From an uncultured Oscillospiraceae bacterium (lineage in GTDB: Bacteria > Bacillota > Clostridia > Oscillospirales > Oscillospiraceae), in assembly GCA_934573935.1 (NCBI GenBank), contig CAKTMO010000002.1, positions 1-64,000 of the forward strand: DNA of 64,000 nucleotides. The letters are read 5' to 3'. The translations under genes and the position numbers were made by a program. Below the pieces are notes generated by a model. It saw only the letters and a program-made list of their open reading frames with translations. It searched no databases and was not told the origin of the DNA. Positions 16,627 to 25,134 of the stretch are shown one piece after another; position 1 is the first letter of the stretch; each line of letters opens with the position of its first letter.

Positions 16627-17850
16627 ATGAAACAACTGAACCGTTGGGTCTACGCCATCGTGGGCGTGATCGTGCTGCTGTTCGCCGGCCTCGTCTACGC
16701 CTGGAGCGTCCTCAGCACCCCCATCGCCGCCGAGTTTACCAGCTGGACCAAGGCGCAGCTCAGCATGACCTTCACCATCGTCATGATCCTGTTCTGCATC
16801 GGCTCGCTGCTGTGCGGTATTTTAAGCGGCAAGCTCAGCGCCAAAATGTCCGTCCGCATCGGCGCGGTGCTGTTTTTGCTGGGCTTCTTCCTGGCCAGCC
16901 GCACCCAGTCTCCGGCCATGCTGTACATCGGCTTCGGCCTCCTGTGCGGCATCAGCTCCGGCCTCTGCTATAACGCCGTCATGAGCACCATGGTCCGCTG
17001 GTTCCCCGACCGCCCGGGCCTCATCTCCGGCGTACTGCTGATGGGCTTCGGCGGCGGCAGCTTCATCATCGGCAAGCTCTATCAGGCCTGGACGCCCGAC
17101 TGGATCGGCGGCTGGCGCGTCAGCTTCGTGGTGCTGGGCGTCATCATTTTCGTGGTGCTGGTCATCTGCTCCTTCTTCTTCGTGGCCCCCGGCGCGGACT
17201 TCGCAGCCCCCGCCCCCAAGGGCGGCAAAGCCGCCGTCAAGCCCGCCGGCCGTGACCACAAGCCCCTGGAGATGGTGAAAAAAACCTCCTTCTGGCTGTA
17301 TTACGTCTGGGCCATCGCTGTCAGCGCGGCGGGCCTCGCCCTGATCTCCCAGGCCAGCGGCGTGGTGTGGGAGGCCAGCGCCGACCAGACCGCCTCCTCT
17401 GTCGCCACCATCGTGGGCCTCATCTCCATCTGCAACGCCGTGGGCCGCGTGCTCTTCGGCGGCATGTACGATAAGTATGGCCGCAAGGTGTCCATGCAGC
17501 TGGTGAATATCCTCTTCATCATCACCTCCGCCGTGCTGATCCTGGCCCTGACCACCCACAATATCGTGGTGGTCATCATCGGCTTCGTGCTGGGCGGCTT
17601 GGCCTATTCCGGCGTCACCCCCACCAACTCCGCCTTCTGCCGCGCCTATTTCGGCCCTGCCCACTATCCGGTGAACTTCCCCCTCATCAACAGCAACCTG
17701 ATCTTCGCCAGCTTCGGCAGCACCATCTCCGGCGCCCTGTTTGACGCCAGCGGCTCCTATAACGCCACCTTCTTCCTCATCATCGGCCTTGCCGCCGCAG
17801 GCATCCTCTGCTCGCTGGGCATCTCGGTGTTTGACAAAAAGAATAAATAA
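16627..17850 (+). CDS. OFA-family MFS transporter
   Basis: A 407-residue protein with about 12 membrane helices, resembling the oxalate:formate antiporter (OFA) branch of the major facilitator superfamily. A hydrophilic Lys/Pro-rich loop (about 188-215) splits the two six-helix halves, and the VRWFPDRPGLISG segment near residue 120 is typical. The ATG at 16627 follows GGAGGG. OFA carriers move small carboxylates; placed directly after a 2-oxoacid oxidoreductase it may supply or export a related acid. It has its own terminator. Confidence 0.85.
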   Translation: MKQLNRWVYAIVGVIVLLFAGLVYAWSVLSTPIAAEFTSWTKAQLSMTFTIVMILFCIGSLLCGILSGKLSAKMSVRIGAVLFLLGFFLASRTQSPAMLYIGFGLLCGISSGLCYNAVMSTMVRWFPDRPGLISGVLLMGFGGGSFIIGKLYQAWTPDWIGGWRVSFVVLGVIIFVVLVICSFFFVAPGADFAAPAPKGGKAAVKPAGRDHKPLEMVKKTSFWLYYVWAIAVSAAGLALISQASGVVWEASADQTASSVATIVGLISICNAVGRVLFGGMYDKYGRKVSMQLVNILFIITSAVLILALTTHNIVVVIIGFVLGGLAYSGVTPTNSAFCRAYFGPAHYPVNFPLINSNLIFASFGSTISGALFDASGSYNATFFLIIGLAAAGILCSLGISVFDKKNK

Positions 17851-17920
17851 GGAAATGCGATAAAACGCCGCATCCAAAGCCTCTCCTGACACAGAGGAGC
17901 CATTGAGCCATTCTCCCCCC

Positions 17921-17948
17921 ACTCCCGCGCATCGCGCGGGAGTTTTTT
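17921..17948 (+). terminator. Terminator after the MFS gene
   Basis: CTCCCGCGC and GCGCGGGAG form a stem with a three-base loop, followed by TTTTTT. Confidence 0.9.
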
Positions 17949-17960
17949 CCGCCTCCCCTC

Positions 17961-17989
17961 TTTACAAACCGTATAACACCGTGTATAAT
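17961..17989 (+). promoter_or_regulatory. Predicted promoter of the XRE regulator
   Basis: TTTACA and TATAAT are separated by exactly 17 bases, 44 bases before the start codon. Confidence 0.75.
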
Positions 17990-18032
17990 TTACAAGCTGT
18001 ATTCAGAAAGAAACGAAACAGGGTGAGAAACA

Positions 18033-18686
18033 ATGGCAACTGATTTTTCCCGCACGCTGTCCCTGCTGCGGCAGGAGAAGGGCATTTCCCAGCGGAAGGC
18101 CGCCGCCGCGCTGGGCATCTCCCAGGCGCTTTTAAGCCACTACGAAAACGGCATCCGCGAGCCCGGCCTGGCCTTTGTCACAAAGGTCTGCGATTATTAC
18201 CACGTCTCGGCGGATTTCCTGCTGGGCCGCACCACCAGCCGCGACGGCAGCATCATCGACGCGGCGGAGCTGTACGACGCCAGCGATGAAAAGGGCACCC
18301 TGAAGGGCAGTATCCTTGCCACGCTGCAAAAAAAGCTGGTGGTCAATACCACCGGCGTGCTGTTCGACCTGCTGGGCAAGTGCGGCGACCGCGGCGCCAT
18401 TACCGCCGCCGGCGACTACCTCAGCACCGCCCTGTATACCCTCCTGCGGCATTTCTACCGCCGCGGCGGCGGCAACGAGGATCTCTTTGCCACTCCGCCG
18501 GTGGACTTTGACGCCGGTGTCATCGACGCCGTCATGCTGCGCAGCCGCGCCGCCTACCTGCGGGCTCTCTCCGCCGCGGAAAAGCTGCCGGAGCTGACCT
18601 CCGGCGACCTGACCGCCGCCCCCGGCCTGGGCCAAAGCACCGCCCAGGTGCTCCACAACGTAGACGAGCTGGCGGGACGGCAATAA
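18033..18686 (+). CDS. XRE-family transcriptional regulator
   Basis: A 217-residue protein with an N-terminal Cro/CI helix-turn-helix (about 6-62: ISQRKAAAALGISQALLSHYENGIREP pattern) followed by a mostly helical C-terminal region of about 150 residues that I cannot assign. The DFLLG ending of the HTH is typical of Clostridia regulators. It is monocistronic between a clear promoter and the palindromic element at 18697. Its targets are unknown. Confidence 0.8.
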   Translation: MATDFSRTLSLLRQEKGISQRKAAAALGISQALLSHYENGIREPGLAFVTKVCDYYHVSADFLLGRTTSRDGSIIDAAELYDASDEKGTLKGSILATLQKKLVVNTTGVLFDLLGKCGDRGAITAAGDYLSTALYTLLRHFYRRGGGNEDLFATPPVDFDAGVIDAVMLRSRAAYLRALSAAEKLPELTSGDLTAAPGLGQSTAQVLHNVDELAGRQ

Positions 18687-18696
18687 AGGCACTTCA

Positions 18697-18815
18697 AAGG
18701 CCCCCTCTGAGAGGGGGCTGTCACCGAAGGTGACTGGGGGAGAGAATTTGAGATTTTTATTCTCTCCCTCCGTCATGACCTGCGGTCATGACACCTCCCT
18801 CACAGAGGGAGGCTT
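18697..18815. repeat. Palindromic element, copy without gene
   Basis: A 119-bp element. The left end is a nested hairpin (CCCCCTCT..AGAGGGGG, then a second short hairpin and GACTGGGGGAGAGAAT); the right end is ATTCTCTCCCTCC, a variable hairpin, then CCTCCCT..AGGGAGGCTT. The outer 17 bases of the two ends match as an inverted repeat at 14 positions. Only about 16 bases separate the two ends. The same ends flank the DUF559 gene at 27009-27455. Confidence 0.75.
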
Positions 18816-18847
18816 ATCCTGACACTTCCTCAAGGAGGCTTTACGAT

Positions 18848-18928
18848 ATGTTTGACCAATCCCACATCCGCAATTTCTCCATCATCGCCCACATCGACCA
18901 CGGTAAATCCGTTCCCCAATTTGCCTGA
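18848..18928 (+). pseudogene. Duplicated lepA 5' end (26-codon reading frame)
   Basis: The 63 bases 18848-18910 are identical to the first 63 bases of lepA (19066-19128), including the P-loop up to GKS. The frame then leaves lepA and stops at TGA (18926-18928), giving a 26-residue peptide that ends VPQFA. An AAGGAGG precedes it, as it does the true lepA start, so it may be translated. It is either a remnant of a disrupted lepA start or a leader peptide. Confidence 0.8.
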
Positions 18929-19050
18929 CGGCAAATCGGGGGCCCCTATTTTATTGAACATCCTCGGCGGAAGTGAATTCCGCCTGCGGCAAGGTTTTGC
19001 TTCGCAAAACGCTTGAACGCGCTCCGCGCGAACAGCGTGGATTTACCCCG
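18911..19050. repeat. Cluster of small stem-loops inserted before lepA
   Basis: Between the two lepA copies are four consecutive short hairpins: CCCCAATTTGCC/GGCAAATCGGGG, GGCGGAA/TTCCGCC, TTTTGC/GCAAAA and a CGCG pair. No gene is seen here. The whole 18687-19065 gap holds only the palindromic element, the duplicated lepA fragment and this cluster. Confidence 0.6.
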
Positions 19051-19065
19051 AAGGAGGTTACATTT

Positions 19066-20874
19066 ATGTTTGACCAATCCCACATCCGCAATTTCTCCAT
19101 CATCGCCCACATCGACCACGGTAAATCCACGCTGGCGGACCGGCTGCTGGAAAAATGCAACGCCGTGCCGGAGCGTGAGATGGAAAACCAGCTGCTGGAC
19201 AACATGGACCTGGAGCGTGAGCGTGGCATCACCATCAAATCCCGCGCCGTCCAGATCTTCTACAAGGCCCAGGACGGCGAGACCTACGCCCTGAACCTCA
19301 TCGACACCCCCGGCCACGTGGACTTCAACTACGAGGTCAGCCGCTCCCTGGCCGCCTGCGAGGGCGCCCTGCTGGTGGTGGACGCCACCCAGGGCGTGGA
19401 GGCCCAGACCCTGGCCAACACCTACCTGGCCATGGATCACGATCTGGAGATCCTCCCCGTCTTCAACAAGATCGACCTGCCCGCCGCCGACCCCCTGAAG
19501 GCCAAGCAGGAGGTGGAGGACATCATCGGCCTGCCCGCTCTGGACGCCCCCGAGATCTCCGCCAAGCTGGGCGTCAATATCGACGCCGTGCTGGAGGACG
19601 TGGTCAATAACGTCCCCGCCCCCAAGGGCGACCCCAAGGCCCCCCTGCGGGCCCTGGTGTTCGACAGTCAGTACGACCCCTACGTGGGCGTGGTGGTCCT
19701 CTTCCGCATCATGGAGGGCACCATCCGCAAGGGCCAGACCATCCACCTGATGGCCTCCGGCGCGGATTACACCATTCTGGAGTGCGGCTACCTCAAGCCC
19801 CTGGGCAACGAACCCACCGACTGCCTGCAGGCCGGTGAGGTAGGCTACTTCACCGCCAGCATCAAAAACGTCAAGGATACCCGCGTGGGCGATACCATCA
19901 CCGACGCCGCCGCCCCCGCCGCCGAGCCCCTGCCTGGCTACCGCCCCGCCCAGTCCATGGTCTACTGCGGCATCTATACCGAGGACGGCAGCAAATACCC
20001 CGACCTCCGCGACGCCCTGGAAAAGCTCCAGCTCAACGACGCCTCCCTGACCTTCGAGCCGGAATCCTCCGTGGCCCTGGGCTTCGGCTTCCGCTGCGGC
20101 TTTTTGGGCATGCTCCATATGGAGATCATTCAGGAGCGTCTGGAGCGTGAGTTCAATCTGGACCTGGTCACCACCCTTCCCAGCGTCATCTACCACGTCT
20201 ATAAGTCCGACGGCACCATGCTGAAGGTGGATAACCCCCACAACTACCCCGACCCCGGCAGCATCGAGCATGCCGAGGAGCCCTATGTCAAGGTCTCCAT
20301 CATCACCCCCCAGGACTACGTGGGCAACATCATGCCCATGTGCCAGGAGCGCCGCGGCGAGTTCAAGGATATGCAGTATCTGGATACCCATCTGGTGGAG
20401 CTCCACTACCAGATGCCCCTCAACGAGATCATCTACGACTTCTTCGATACCCTCAAGGCCAATACCAAGGGCTACGCCTCTCTGGACTACGAGCTCTCCG
20501 GCTACCGCACCAGCGATCTGGTAAAGGTGGACCTGCTGCTCAACGGCGACGGCGTGGATGCCCTCAGCTTCATCGCCCATCGCGATAAGGCCTATGCCCG
20601 CGCCCGCCGCCTGTGCGAAAAGCTGAAGGAGAATATCCCCCGCCAGCTCTTCGAGGTGCCCATCCAGGCCGCCATCGGCGGCCGCATCATCGCCCGCGAA
20701 ACGGTAAAGGCCATGCGCAAAGACGTCCTGGCCAAATGCTACGGCGGCGACATCACCCGCAAAAAGAAGCTGCTGGAAAAGCAGAAAGAGGGCAAGAAAA
20801 AAATGCGCAACCTCGGTACGGTACAGGTGCCCACCGAAGCCTTCATGGCCGTCCTCAAACTGGACAGCGACTAA
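19066..20874 (+). CDS. lepA: Elongation factor 4 (LepA), ribosomal back-translocase
   Basis: A 602-residue translational GTPase, the usual LepA length. G-domain motifs are visible: AHIDHGKST (P-loop, about 14-22), DTPGH (about 80) and NKID (about 135); domains II, III, V and the LepA-specific C-terminal domain follow, with the RGEFKDM and basic [16 protein letters not shown] regions. The start at 19066 fits AAGGAGG and the family N-terminus; an in-frame upstream ATG at 18973 would add 31 unrelated residues. The unusual point is the duplicated 5' end immediately upstream. Confidence 0.97.
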   Translation: MFDQSHIRNFSIIAHIDHGKSTLADRLLEKCNAVPEREMENQLLDNMDLERERGITIKSRAVQIFYKAQDGETYALNLIDTPGHVDFNYEVSRSLAACEGALLVVDATQGVEAQTLANTYLAMDHDLEILPVFNKIDLPAADPLKAKQEVEDIIGLPALDAPEISAKLGVNIDAVLEDVVNNVPAPKGDPKAPLRALVFDSQYDPYVGVVVLFRIMEGTIRKGQTIHLMASGADYTILECGYLKPLGNEPTDCLQAGEVGYFTASIKNVKDTRVGDTITDAAAPAAEPLPGYRPAQSMVYCGIYTEDGSKYPDLRDALEKLQLNDASLTFEPESSVALGFGFRCGFLGMLHMEIIQERLEREFNLDLVTTLPSVIYHVYKSDGTMLKVDNPHNYPDPGSIEHAEEPYVKVSIITPQDYVGNIMPMCQERRGEFKDMQYLDTHLVELHYQMPLNEIIYDFFDTLKANTKGYASLDYELSGYRTSDLVKVDLLLNGDGVDALSFIAHRDKAYARARRLCEKLKENIPRQLFEVPIQAAIGGRIIARETVKAMRKDVLAKCYGGDITRKKKLLEKQKEGKKKMRNLGTVQVPTEAFMAVLKLDSD

Positions 20875-20875
20875 G

Positions 20876-20901
20876 AAAGAGAGCCTCGCGGCTCTCTTTT
20901 T
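20876..20901 (+). terminator. lepA terminator
   Basis: AAAGAGAGCC / GGCTCTCTTT stem with a four-base loop and T-run, directly after the stop codon. Confidence 0.9.
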
Positions 20902-20904
20902 CAT

Positions 20905-21250
20905 CTCCGTAGGGCGGGGTGCCCCCCACCCTGCCGCACCGGTGAACAGACAGGTTCTTTGGTCTGTACGTAGGGGGCGGCGTCCTCGACGCCCCGTACT
21001 GTTGAACGCAGAGGGTACGATAAAAATCCGTAGGGGAGGGGCTCTGCCCCTCCCACCGTTTACCACACGACACCCACCAAACTCCCGTAGGGGCGGACGA
21101 CGAGCGCGGTGAAGCGCAGCGGAATGAGTACCCTTGGGGTATCCGCCCAATCGGTGAACGCAGCAAATACGGCGTACCCCTCCGTAGGGCGGGGTGCCCT
21201 CACCCCGCCGTGCGATGAACGCACGCATTTTCGTCATACGGCACGCCCCA
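20905..21250. repeat. Mosaic of GTAGGG-type palindromes
   Basis: No gene is seen. The stretch contains at least five palindromes that share a GTAGGG-type left edge but have different stems: about 20909, 20970, 21030, 21087 and 21184. Linkers such as GGTGAACGCA recur between them. The 21087 unit has a long loop containing a second imperfect hairpin. Confidence 0.7.
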
Positions 21251-21384
21251 AAGCCTTCCTTGTGTAAAGGGAGGTGGCGCGAAGCGACGGAGGGGTTGTC
21301 GCAAGAAGGTGCGGTGGTTACTTGCTGCATGCTACGGCGGCACAGCCGCCGAGATCGGCACTAAAAACACGCTACTGGCATATT
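21251..21384. repeat. Truncated palindromic element with structured core
   Basis: It begins with the inverted right end of the palindromic family (AAGCCTTCC, then GAGGTGGCGCGAAGCGACGGAGG), followed by a diverged copy of the ~110-bp core also seen at 29307 and 47143 (a GCTACGGCGGC hairpin, then GAGATCGGCAC). It lacks the other end and stops at the 3' end of the small XRE gene. Confidence 0.6.
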
Positions 21385-21387
21385 TCC

Positions 21388-21603
21388 TCAACGCCGCGAA
21401 GGCTCATCCGATATCCCCAGCAAATAATCCGCCGTCACCTGATAATACTCCGCCAGCTTGATCAAATGCCGCAGCGGCAGCTCGTTGGCGCCCCGCTCAT
21501 AGCGGGCATACATGGTCTGAGACGTCCCCAATACCTCGGCGATCTCCTGCTGCGTCTTATCGTGATCCTCCCGCAGATCACGCAATCTTCTCTGATAATC
21601 CAT
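21388..21603 (-). CDS. Small XRE-family repressor
   Basis: A 71-residue single-domain Cro/CI helix-turn-helix protein (HTH about 5-63, TQQEIAEVLGTSQTMYARYERG core). The ATG at 21603 has a G-rich site upstream; an ATG nine codons earlier is also possible. It is divergent from a 56-residue gene, and the gap holds two dyads with the same half-sites, strongly suggesting self-regulation. Its stop lies at the edge of a truncated palindromic element. Confidence 0.85.
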   Translation of the reverse strand: MDYQRRLRDLREDHDKTQQEIAEVLGTSQTMYARYERGANELPLRHLIKLAEYYQVTADYLLGISDEPSRR

Positions 21604-21637
21604 GCTGCATGCCCCCTTGTCATGCAACATTTTATCC

Positions 21638-21683
21638 AGTAAAGATATTTACTATTGATTTTAGTAAACAACTTTACTAAAAT
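21638..21683. promoter_or_regulatory. Two XRE operator dyads over a divergent promoter
   Basis: Dyad 1 is AGTAAA-GATA-TTTACT (21638-21653). Dyad 2 is AGTAAA-CAAC-TTTACT (21663-21678), extended to an 11-bp arm on each side (21658-21683). Centres are 25 bases apart. A plus-strand promoter TTGATT (21655-21660), 17 bases, TAAAAT (21678-21683) overlaps dyad 2. Confidence 0.75.
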
Positions 21684-21710
21684 AAGGATATGCCAAAGGA
21701 GGCGGAGAAA

Positions 21711-21881
21711 ATGGCAGATTATCGAAAAATGTACCTGCAATTGTTTGACGCAGCGGAGCGCGCCCTCACCGTCCTGAATTCCGACAGCGCCCCCGCGGAA
21801 AAGGTCGCCCTGGCCAAAGCCCTCCTGACCGCCGGCCAGCAGCGCTGCGAGGATCTCTATGTCGAGACCGCGGAGCAGTGA
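21711..21881 (+). CDS. Small protein of unknown function, divergent from XRE gene
   Basis: A 56-residue acidic, helical protein. The start at 21711 has AAGGAGGCGGAGAAA upstream; an in-frame ATG seven codons earlier overlaps that site. The sequence (DAAERALTVLNSDSAP pattern, then a second helix with AKALLTAGQQRCEDLYVE) predicts two helices and no signal or membrane segment. I do not recognise a family. Operator layout suggests control by the adjacent XRE protein; it could be an antirepressor, a partner or an unrelated small effector. Confidence 0.65.
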   Translation: MADYRKMYLQLFDAAERALTVLNSDSAPAEKVALAKALLTAGQQRCEDLYVETAEQ

Positions 21882-21892
21882 GCCCTCCCCGC

Positions 21893-21930
21893 AAAAAAAT
21901 ACGCCTGACCCTCCGGTCAGGCGTATTTTT
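21893..21930. terminator. Bidirectional terminator
   Basis: Eighteen-base left arm ending CCTGACC and complementary right arm with A-run and T-run, loop of four. It serves the 56-residue gene and the convergent ptsH. Confidence 0.92.
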
Positions 21931-21944
21931 CTGCATGTCAAAGG

Positions 21945-22208
21945 TTACTCGCCCAGCTGATGCTCCACCAGCTCGCTCAGGGCCTCCACAGCCTCGGTCT
22001 CGTCGCTGCCGTCGGCGATCAGGGTGATGGTGGTGCCCTTCACGATGCCCAGGCTCAGCACGCCCAGCAGGCTCTTGGCGTTCACGCGGCGCTCCTCCTT
22101 CTCCACCCAGATGCCGCTCTTGAACTCATTGGCCTTCTGGATAAAAAAGGTAGCGGGTCTGGCGTGCAGGCCGACCTCGTTGTTCACGGTAACTTCCTTC
22201 GTATACAT
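21945..22208 (-). CDS. ptsH: Phosphocarrier protein HPr
   Basis: An 87-residue HPr. The active-site histidine is His15 in GLHARPAT, phosphorylated by enzyme I, and Ser46 in the NAKSLLGV regulatory segment is present, so HPr kinase control is possible. It transfers phosphate to sugar PTS permeases. It stands alone with its own promoter and terminator, with no ptsI in the window. Confidence 0.96.
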   Translation of the reverse strand: MYTKEVTVNNEVGLHARPATFFIQKANEFKSGIWVEKEERRVNAKSLLGVLSLGIVKGTTITLIADGSDETEAVEALSELVEHQLGE

Positions 22209-22266
22209 TGTCCGTTCTCCTTCACGTCAGAATCTCGGCCCAAACGCCGATACTCACACTATTACT

Positions 22267-22294
22267 ATTATATCGAATCGAAGCAATATTGCAA
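22267..22294 (-). promoter_or_regulatory. Predicted ptsH promoter
   Basis: Minus strand TTGCAA (22294-22289), 16 bases, TATAAT (22272-22267), about 60 bases upstream of the start codon. Confidence 0.7.
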
Positions 22295-22370
22295 TAGCCA
22301 TTCCCACAAAATATCGCAGCCAGCCTGGGAAAAAAGTGTGTGTAAACTGTCACATTCGACAAAATTTTCC

Positions 22371-24770
22371 TTATTTCAGTTCCACCACCGTCACACCGGC
22401 CTCGCCCTCGCCATACCGGCCCAGCCGGAAGGACTTCACCGCGCGGTTCCGCTTCAGCATTTCGTGCACCGCCTTGCGCAGCGCGCCGGTGCCCTTGCCG
22501 TGGATGATGGTCACGGTACCCAGCTTCGCCATGACGGCGGCGTCGATGTAGTTCTCCACCACGCTCTCCGCCTCCAGCGTCTCCATCCCTCGGATGTCCA
22601 GCTCGGACGCGGCCCTGGCCGCCAATTGGATCTGGGGCGACACATTCTTCCGCGTCGCGGCCGCCGCCTGCTTCTTCCGCTTCTCGATCTCCTCGGCGGA
22701 CTCCAGCAGCCGCACCTGCCCCGCCTTCACGGTCATCTTCATTTTTCCGGCCTGCAGCAGCATAGAGCCGTCCCCGTTCACGTTCAGCACCGTGGCGGCG
22801 GTCTTCACCCCCGCCAGCTCCACCAGATCGCCCGCGGCGATGGGACGGCTGGGCGCGGGAGCCTCCGGCTCCTCGTCGCGGCTGTGCAGCACCGCCTCCG
22901 CCTCCTTCAGATCGTGGCGGATGGCGGCCTTGGCGTCGTTCACCTGCTGGAAGTTGGCCGCCCGCGCCTGCTGCTTCCGCAGCTCCTCCAGCTGGGCAAA
23001 AATTTCCTCCGTTTTCTGCTGGGCCTCCCGCACGATGCGCCTGGCCTCGGCCTCGCCCTTGGCCCGGGCGTTCTCCTTGGCCTTCTCCATCTGCTCGCGG
23101 AACACACGGGCCTTGCGGGCGTCCTCCTCCCGCTGCTGCCACAGCCGGTTGGCCTCCGTCTGGGCCTTTTCCAGCCGCTGCCGCTTCTCCTCCAGCTGGG
23201 CCAGCACGTCCTCAAACCGGAGGGACTCGCTGTCCATCTGGGCCTTGGCGTCGGCGATAACGCTCTCGTCCAGCCCCAGCCGCCGCGAGATGGCAAAAGC
23301 GTTGGACTTCCCCGGAATGCCCACCAGCAGCCGATACGTGGGCCGCAAAGTCTGCACGTCAAACTCGCAGCTGGCGTTCTCTACCCCCGCCGTGGTCATG
23401 GCGAAGGTCTTCAGCTCCGCGTAGTGGGTGGTGGCGGCGATCATCGCCCCCTTGCTTCGGGCGTGCTGAATGATGGCAATGGCCAGCGCCGCACCCTCCA
23501 CAGGGTCGGTGCCCGCCCCCAGCTCGTCAAACAAAATCAGGCTGTCCTCGTCCGCTTGCCGCAGGATCTCCACCGTGTTGGACATGTGGGCGGAGAAGGT
23601 GGACAAGCTCTGCTCAATAGACTGCTCGTCCCCCACATCCGCCAGAATGCGGTCAAATACCCGCACCGTGGATCCGCTGTCGGCGGGAATGTGCAGCCCG
23701 CACTGGGCCATCAGGCACAGAAGGCCCAGGGTTTTCAGCGTCACCGTCTTGCCGCCGGTGTTGGGGCCGGTGATCACCAGCGTGTCATAGTCGCCCCCCA
23801 GCTCCACCGTCACCGGCACGGCCTTGGCCTGATCCAGCAGGGGATGCCGCGCCCGCTTCAGCGAGATCGCGCCCTTGCGCACCACCTCGGGGCGGCTGGC
23901 GTTCATGCTGTAGCTCAGCTGGGCCCGGGCAAAGATCATGTCCAGATGTACCAGCATGTCATAGTCCAGCAGGATGTACTCCATGGCGTCGGCGCACTGG
24001 GCGCTCAGCTCCCGCAGAATACGCTCGATCTCCTTTTCCTCCCGCGCCTCCAGCTCCTTCAGCTCGTTGTTGGCCTGCACCACGCCCATGGGCTCCACAA
24101 ACAGCGTGGCGCCGGAGGAGGAGATGTCATGCACCAGCCCCGGCAGACTGCCCTTGCACTCCGCCTTCACCGGCACCACGAACCGCCCGTCCCGCTGGGT
24201 AATCAGCGCCTCCTGCAATACCTTGGCGTAGGAGGGGGAGGAAATAATCTTCTGCAAAATTTGCCGCCCCTTGCTGGCGGCGATCCGCATCTTTCGCCGG
24301 ATGTCCGTCAGCTCGGCGCTGGCGGTGTCGGCGATGGTCTCCTCGTCTAAAATGGCCCCGTGGATGCGGTCCTCCAGATACCGGTTGGTGTGCAGGGCGC
24401 TGAAAAACCGGTCGATGGCCGTGGCCTCGCCCTTGCGCTCGGCGTCGTATTCCGCCACCCGCCGCGCCGCCGTCAGCAGCCCCGCGATGTTCAATAGCTC
24501 ACGGGTGTTCAGCATGCCGCCCCGATCGGCCCTCGCCAGCGGCTCCGACACGTCCTTCACACCGGAAAAACTGGGGGAGCCGTACAGCCCCAGCCGCTCC
24601 TTGGCGGCGTCCGTCTCGTCCAGCAGCCGCAGCACCTCCTGCCGCTCCACAGCGGGCGCGATGCGGCGGCTCTTCTCCCGCGCCGCCTCGCTGACCGCCC
24701 TGGCCGACAGCATCTCCAACACCGCCGGCAGCTCCAGCGTCCGTATGGATTTCTCAAATAATTCACTCAT
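22371..24770 (-). CDS. mutS2: Endonuclease MutS2
   Basis: A 799-residue MutS2 of normal length. In order: a MutS core/clamp region, the ATPase with Walker A GPNTGGKT (about 333), a Walker B region ending DELGAGTDP (about 408), a long coiled coil (about 510-620) and a C-terminal Smr nuclease domain (about 725-799; DIRGM and HGKGTGALR). In Firmicutes MutS2 acts on recombination intermediates and on collided ribosomes. No MutS mismatch-recognition domain is present, separating it from MutS1. Confidence 0.96.
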   Translation of the reverse strand: MSELFEKSIRTLELPAVLEMLSARAVSEAAREKSRRIAPAVERQEVLRLLDETDAAKERLGLYGSPSFSGVKDVSEPLARADRGGMLNTRELLNIAGLLTAARRVAEYDAERKGEATAIDRFFSALHTNRYLEDRIHGAILDEETIADTASAELTDIRRKMRIAASKGRQILQKIISSPSYAKVLQEALITQRDGRFVVPVKAECKGSLPGLVHDISSSGATLFVEPMGVVQANNELKELEAREEKEIERILRELSAQCADAMEYILLDYDMLVHLDMIFARAQLSYSMNASRPEVVRKGAISLKRARHPLLDQAKAVPVTVELGGDYDTLVITGPNTGGKTVTLKTLGLLCLMAQCGLHIPADSGSTVRVFDRILADVGDEQSIEQSLSTFSAHMSNTVEILRQADEDSLILFDELGAGTDPVEGAALAIAIIQHARSKGAMIAATTHYAELKTFAMTTAGVENASCEFDVQTLRPTYRLLVGIPGKSNAFAISRRLGLDESVIADAKAQMDSESLRFEDVLAQLEEKRQRLEKAQTEANRLWQQREEDARKARVFREQMEKAKENARAKGEAEARRIVREAQQKTEEIFAQLEELRKQQARAANFQQVNDAKAAIRHDLKEAEAVLHSRDEEPEAPAPSRPIAAGDLVELAGVKTAATVLNVNGDGSMLLQAGKMKMTVKAGQVRLLESAEEIEKRKKQAAAATRKNVSPQIQLAARAASELDIRGMETLEAESVVENYIDAAVMAKLGTVTIIHGKGTGALRKAVHEMLKRNRAVKSFRLGRYGEGEAGVTVVELK

Positions 24771-24819
24771 AGCTCTTATCCCTGGTCAATACCTCTTTTG
24801 TTGGTAAACGTCATCTTTG

Positions 24820-25134
24820 TTCGGTGGGGTGATGTCACCCCGCCCTACGGAATTCTAACGGTGGTCGGTCGTAGGGCGGCCTGCCCTCAGGCCGCCGCGT
24901 ACAACGATTCGTTTTCTGCTGTTGCACCGCATGAGCGGCAGCGGCGCAGGAAGGGAGTCGATGCGTCATACGCTGCGAAATCAAACATCTTCCGCGACCG
25001 CGTGGTAAACGGCTGCAAATTTACAACGCAAAACAGCGCGGGCGGATTCTTAAACCGCAGGTTTAAGCAGCGTTTTTGCCTACTTTTGCCGCTGCGGCCA
25101 AAAGTAGGTCGCGCTCGAAAGCGCGAAACACCCC
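24820..25134. repeat. Palindromic repeat block downstream of recO
   Basis: No gene is seen between the mutS2 start and recO stop. The block holds two GTAGGG-type palindromes in opposite orientation (24823-24849 and 24871-24896), then a run of unrelated small hairpins, including CTACTTTTGCC/GGCCAAAAGTAG near 25080-25107 and GCGCTCGAAAGCGC near 25111. Confidence 0.65.

Noticed and set aside
18848..18928. A second functional lepA
   Set aside because: Only the first 21 codons match; the frame stops after 26 codons.
20905..21250. Possible CRISPR array from recurring GTAGGG units
   Set aside because: Spacing is irregular, units differ in stem sequence, and no cas genes are present.
18946..21330. 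A 794-codon minus-strand frame across lepA
   Set aside because: Low-complexity Gly/Val/His-rich shadow; lepA on the plus strand has all family motifs.
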